Shown here in pieces: positions 61,423-64,000 of a stretch of DNA of 64,000 nt. Location of the stretch: NCBI RefSeq assembly GCF_001424425.1, contig NZ_LMPT01000012.1, positions 300,601 through 364,600 on the forward strand, written 5' to 3'. Each line of letters begins with the position of its first letter. Position 1 is the stretch's first letter. The stretch is from Acidovorax sp. Leaf191 (lineage in GTDB: Bacteria; Pseudomonadota; Gammaproteobacteria; Burkholderiales; Burkholderiaceae_C). Below the pieces are notes generated by a model. It saw only the letters and a list, made by a program, of their open reading frames with translations. It did not search any database and was not told the origin of the DNA. A program made the translations under genes and the position numbers.

Positions 61423-64000
61423 GTGTCCCAATTGCTGAACGCCCCCGAACAATGGCTGCGGTACATGCCCGCAGCGCAGCACCAGCGCCAGGAGCTGCGG
61501 CTCGTCGAAAGCGCCTGGGACCAGTTGTCCTTGCTGTCGTCGTTGTCGCTGCTGTCGTCCAGGGCATCGTCCGGGGGCGACCTGGCCCAGGCGCGCCGCG
61601 ACTTCGCCGCGCTCTCCGCCGACCTGATGCGCGGCCTGGCCAGCGAGGCCTTCAAGAACCGCACCGACGACCTCGTGGCCCGGGCCCAGGTCTGCATCGA
61701 CGTGCTGGTGCGCAACCTGTTCGAGCGCACGGCGGACATCGGCTTCTTCGCCACCGATGGCGGTGTGGCCGACTACCTGGCCGACCCGGCGCCCGGGTTG
61801 CGTGCCGGCATCGAGTCACGGCTGCGCGAGTACGCCAGCAAGTACACGGTCTACGGCAACATCTTCCTGTTCGACACCACCCTGCAGCTGTGCGCCAGCC
61901 TGCACGCGGTGCCCGCCGCAGGCGGTGAGCTGCAGCGCGAGGACGACCAGGCCTTCCTGTCGTCCGTGGTGCGCGGCGATGTGCCGTATGTGGAGCACTA
62001 CGCGGTGCACGGCTTTTGCGGCAGCACCGAGCCCACGCTGATGTACGCGCAGCGCGTGCTGTCGGGCGGACGCCCGGTGGGGGTGATGTGCCTGGCGTTC
62101 AAGCTGGCGGACGAAATGCTCGCCATCTTCGGCTCGGTGCAGCCCGGCGGGGCGCAGGGCAGCGACGTGGTGCTGGCGCTGCTGGACGCGCAGGGCCGGG
62201 TGCTGGTCTCGGGCGATGCGCTGCAGTTGCCCGTGGGCTGGCCGCTGCCCCAGGCGGCCGGTGCGGGGGTACAGGTGCTGCGCCATGCCAGCCGGCGCTA
62301 CCTGATGGCGGTGTGCGACACGCAGGGCTTTGAGGGCTACCGCGGCCCGGGCTGGCGCGGTGTGGCGCTCCTGCCGCTGGATGTGGCCTTCGAAGAGTCC
62401 ACGCAGGACGATCGCAGCGCGCTGGCGGGCTCGTTGGCGGCCGAGCTCTCGGGCCAGGCCGAGCTGCTGTCGCAAGAGCTGCGCGAGATTCCCCGGCGCT
62501 CGGCCTCCATCCAGTCGGCGCTGGAGCGCTCGGTCTGGAACGGCCTGCTGGAGCTCAACCAGCTGGGCACCGGCAGTGGCGCGGCCGACGTGGCGCCGCG
62601 CGAGCTTGTGTTCGCCAAGACCCTGCTGTCCGAGATCGGCACCACGGCCCGCAAGACGGCCCAGGCCTTCTCCGGCGCGCTGCAGAATTTGTACGGCGTG
62701 GTGATGCAGTCGCTGCTGCGCGACGCCCAAAGCCGTGCGTCCCTGGCCATGCAGATCCTGGACCGCAACCTGTACGAGCGTGCCAACGACTGCCGCTGGT
62801 GGGCGCTGACGCCGCAGTTCGCGCGCACACTGGAGGCCGGCGCCGTGGGCTGCGACAAGGCCACTGCGGTGCTGGCCGAGATCAACGGCTTGTACACCGT
62901 GTATGCGTGCCTGGTGCTGTTCGCAGCCGATGGGCGCGTGATGGCGGTGTCCCAGCCGGGCTTGGCGCACTGGGTGGGTACGGTGCTGGACGAAGACTGG
63001 GTGCGCCAGTGCCTGCGGCTGCGCGGCAGCCAGGGCTACACCGTGAGCCGCTACGAAGACAGCCGCTTCTACAGCGAGGGCCCGACATTCGTCTACGCGG
63101 CCGCAGTGCGCGCTGGCGCGGCAGGTGGTGCGGATGCCGCCCCCGGCGCCAGCACGCCGGTGCTGGGTGGCATCGCCGTCGTGTGGGACGCTGCCCACCA
63201 GCTGCAATCCATCCTGGATGACTGCGGCGTGGGGGCCGGCGAGCGCGATGCGCTGGCTTTTGTCGACGCGGCAGGCCGAGTGCTGCGCACCAGCGGCGAT
63301 GGGCAGGCCGTCACGGCGCCCGATGCCGTGGCCGCCGGCCGGCAGGGCGGGCGCACCGCGGCGCTGGCGGGCCACCTGTATGGCGTGGGCCTGGCGCGCG
63401 GGCAGGGCTACCGGGAGTTTCGTGTCAGCGACGGCTACGACCACGGGCTCAGCTGCCTGGTGCTGCGCCATCTCTGCGAGCGCCGTTCGGGCGCCCCGGC
63501 GGCACCGTTGCTCGCCACGCCCGCGGCGGCGGCGCGCATCGGGGCCGAGCACCGCGCGCAGATGGCGACCTTTCTGGTCGGGTCGCACTGGCTGGGCGTG
63601 GATGCCGCGCACGTGGTCACTGCGGCGCCCGATGCCACGGTGCTCAATGCAGGCGGTGCGCGTGCGCCGTTTCAGGGCCTGGCGCAGATCGGCGACCGTG
63701 TGTACTCTGTGGTGGACCTGCGCAGCGTGGTGGCGGCCGGGCCGCAGGGCGTGGCGGCACCGCGCACCACCGACCCCCACCGCCAGATGGTGCTGGTGCG
63801 GGTGCCGCTCGAAGCCGGCGGCGCGCGCGAGTTCATCCTGCGGGTCGATGCCCTGGGCGCCATGCTCGACCTGGACCGCCGCGACATCCGGCCGGTGGGC
63901 ATGGCGGGGGCGGGCTCCCAGCGCATTTCGCTCATCGATGCGGTGGTGCCGGTGCCCACGGCGGACGGCAGCGCGGGGCAGGGCATGCTGTGCCGCATCT
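61423..64000 (+). CDS. Large sensor-like protein with C-terminal CheW-like domain (partial, runs off the window)
   Basis: An open frame of 859 codons with no stop before the window end. The start is GTG 61423, preceded by AAGGA at 8 bases; ATG 61415 is out of frame and closes after seven codons. Two related sensor-like regions are seen: RNLFERTADIGFFATDGGVA from residue 97 with KYTVYGNIFLFDTT, and RNLYERANDCRWWALTPQFA from residue 448 with LYTVYACLVLFAADGRV. Near residue 705 begins a CheW-like domain (ATFLVGSHWLGVDAAHVV, then QIGDRVYSVVDLRSVV). No membrane segment is obvious. This suggests a chemotaxis scaffold with its own sensory part; the cache-like assignment is by eye only. Confidence 0.78.
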   Translation, partial: MSQLLNAPEQWLRYMPAAQHQRQELRLVESAWDQLSLLSSLSLLSSRASSGGDLAQARRDFAALSADLMRGLASEAFKNRTDDLVARAQVCIDVLVRNLFERTADIGFFATDGGVADYLADPAPGLRAGIESRLREYASKYTVYGNIFLFDTTLQLCASLHAVPAAGGELQREDDQAFLSSVVRGDVPYVEHYAVHGFCGSTEPTLMYAQRVLSGGRPVGVMCLAFKLADEMLAIFGSVQPGGAQGSDVVLALLDAQGRVLVSGDALQLPVGWPLPQAAGAGVQVLRHASRRYLMAVCDTQGFEGYRGPGWRGVALLPLDVAFEESTQDDRSALAGSLAAELSGQAELLSQELREIPRRSASIQSALERSVWNGLLELNQLGTGSGAADVAPRELVFAKTLLSEIGTTARKTAQAFSGALQNLYGVVMQSLLRDAQSRASLAMQILDRNLYERANDCRWWALTPQFARTLEAGAVGCDKATAVLAEINGLYTVYACLVLFAADGRVMAVSQPGLAHWVGTVLDEDWVRQCLRLRGSQGYTVSRYEDSRFYSEGPTFVYAAAVRAGAAGGADAAPGASTPVLGGIAVVWDAAHQLQSILDDCGVGAGERDALAFVDAAGRVLRTSGDGQAVTAPDAVAAGRQGGRTAALAGHLYGVGLARGQGYREFRVSDGYDHGLSCLVLRHLCERRSGAPAAPLLATPAAAARIGAEHRAQMATFLVGSHWLGVDAAHVVTAAPDATVLNAGGARAPFQGLAQIGDRVYSVVDLRSVVAAGPQGVAAPRTTDPHRQMVLVRVPLEAGGAREFILRVDALGAMLDLDRRDIRPVGMAGAGSQRISLIDAVVPVPTADGSAGQGMLCRI

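Noticed and set aside
61816..63780. A 654-codon open frame on the - strand near the window end
   Set aside because: It is antisense to the CheW-like gene, which has a better start, a ribosome site, an internal duplication and a recognisable domain.

Overview
The window is chromosomal DNA of a high-GC betaproteobacterium, most likely Comamonadaceae (Acidovorax-like). This rests on gene order typical of Burkholderiales (secA-argJ; pilB-pilC-pilD-coaE-zapD-yacG; ispB divergent from rplU-rpmA-obgE-proB; nudH divergent from proS; hemA-prfA-prmC; ubiE-ubiJ-ubiB), on a Bug-type (TctC) periplasmic receptor, and on general protein character. It is a dense housekeeping region with no prophage, transposase, CRISPR array or rRNA operon; the only RNA gene seen is one tRNA-Pro.

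Layout. 1-6 kb: secA, argJ, a DUF815 ATPase and a MutT-type Nudix gene on the + strand. 6-12 kb: the type IV pilus assembly genes pilB, pilC, pilD followed by coaE, zapD and yacG on the - strand, with pilC/pilB clearly poorer in GC than their surroundings; then tRNA-Pro(CGG). 12-20 kb: ispB (-), ribosomal proteins L21 and L27, obgE, proB (+), rppH/nudH (-), proS and a Tat-exported lytic transglycosylase (+). 20-28 kb: a - strand block with a CBS-domain (CorC/CNNM) membrane protein, a Lon-like AAA+ ATPase, grxD, a DUF3053 lipoprotein, prmC, prfA and hemA. 28-33 kb: accessory transport genes (LysE/RhtB exporter, Bug receptor, large MscS-type channel). 33-38.3 kb: a complete glycerol-3-phosphate uptake operon ugpB-A-E-C-Q (-) with a candidate Pho box upstream. 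38.6-46.6 kb: serA, then a complete pgaABCD operon for poly-N-acetylglucosamine biofilm polysaccharide. 46.7-50.6 kb: a 1312-residue FAD oxidase/iron-sulfur fusion. 50.6-55.8 kb: HIT protein, DUF971, ubiE, a Tim44-like protein, ubiJ and ubiB (ubiquinone synthesis). 55.9-61.3 kb: sodium:solute symporter, FmdB zinc ribbon, DUF502 membrane protein, aspS and a CsgG-like lipoprotein. The window ends inside a large gene with duplicated sensor-like regions and a C-terminal CheW-like domain.

The most striking non-gene signal is a dispersed repeat of about 59 bp with two successive hairpins. I count nine copies in both orientations, mostly in intergenic gaps and often touching stop or start codons. 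One copy fills the ugpE-ugpC gap, one lies directly upstream of a start codon and carries its only purine-rich stretch, and one sits in frame inside the FAD/iron-sulfur fusion gene, coding for a linker between its two catalytic halves. A second, REP-like palindromic element occurs three times.
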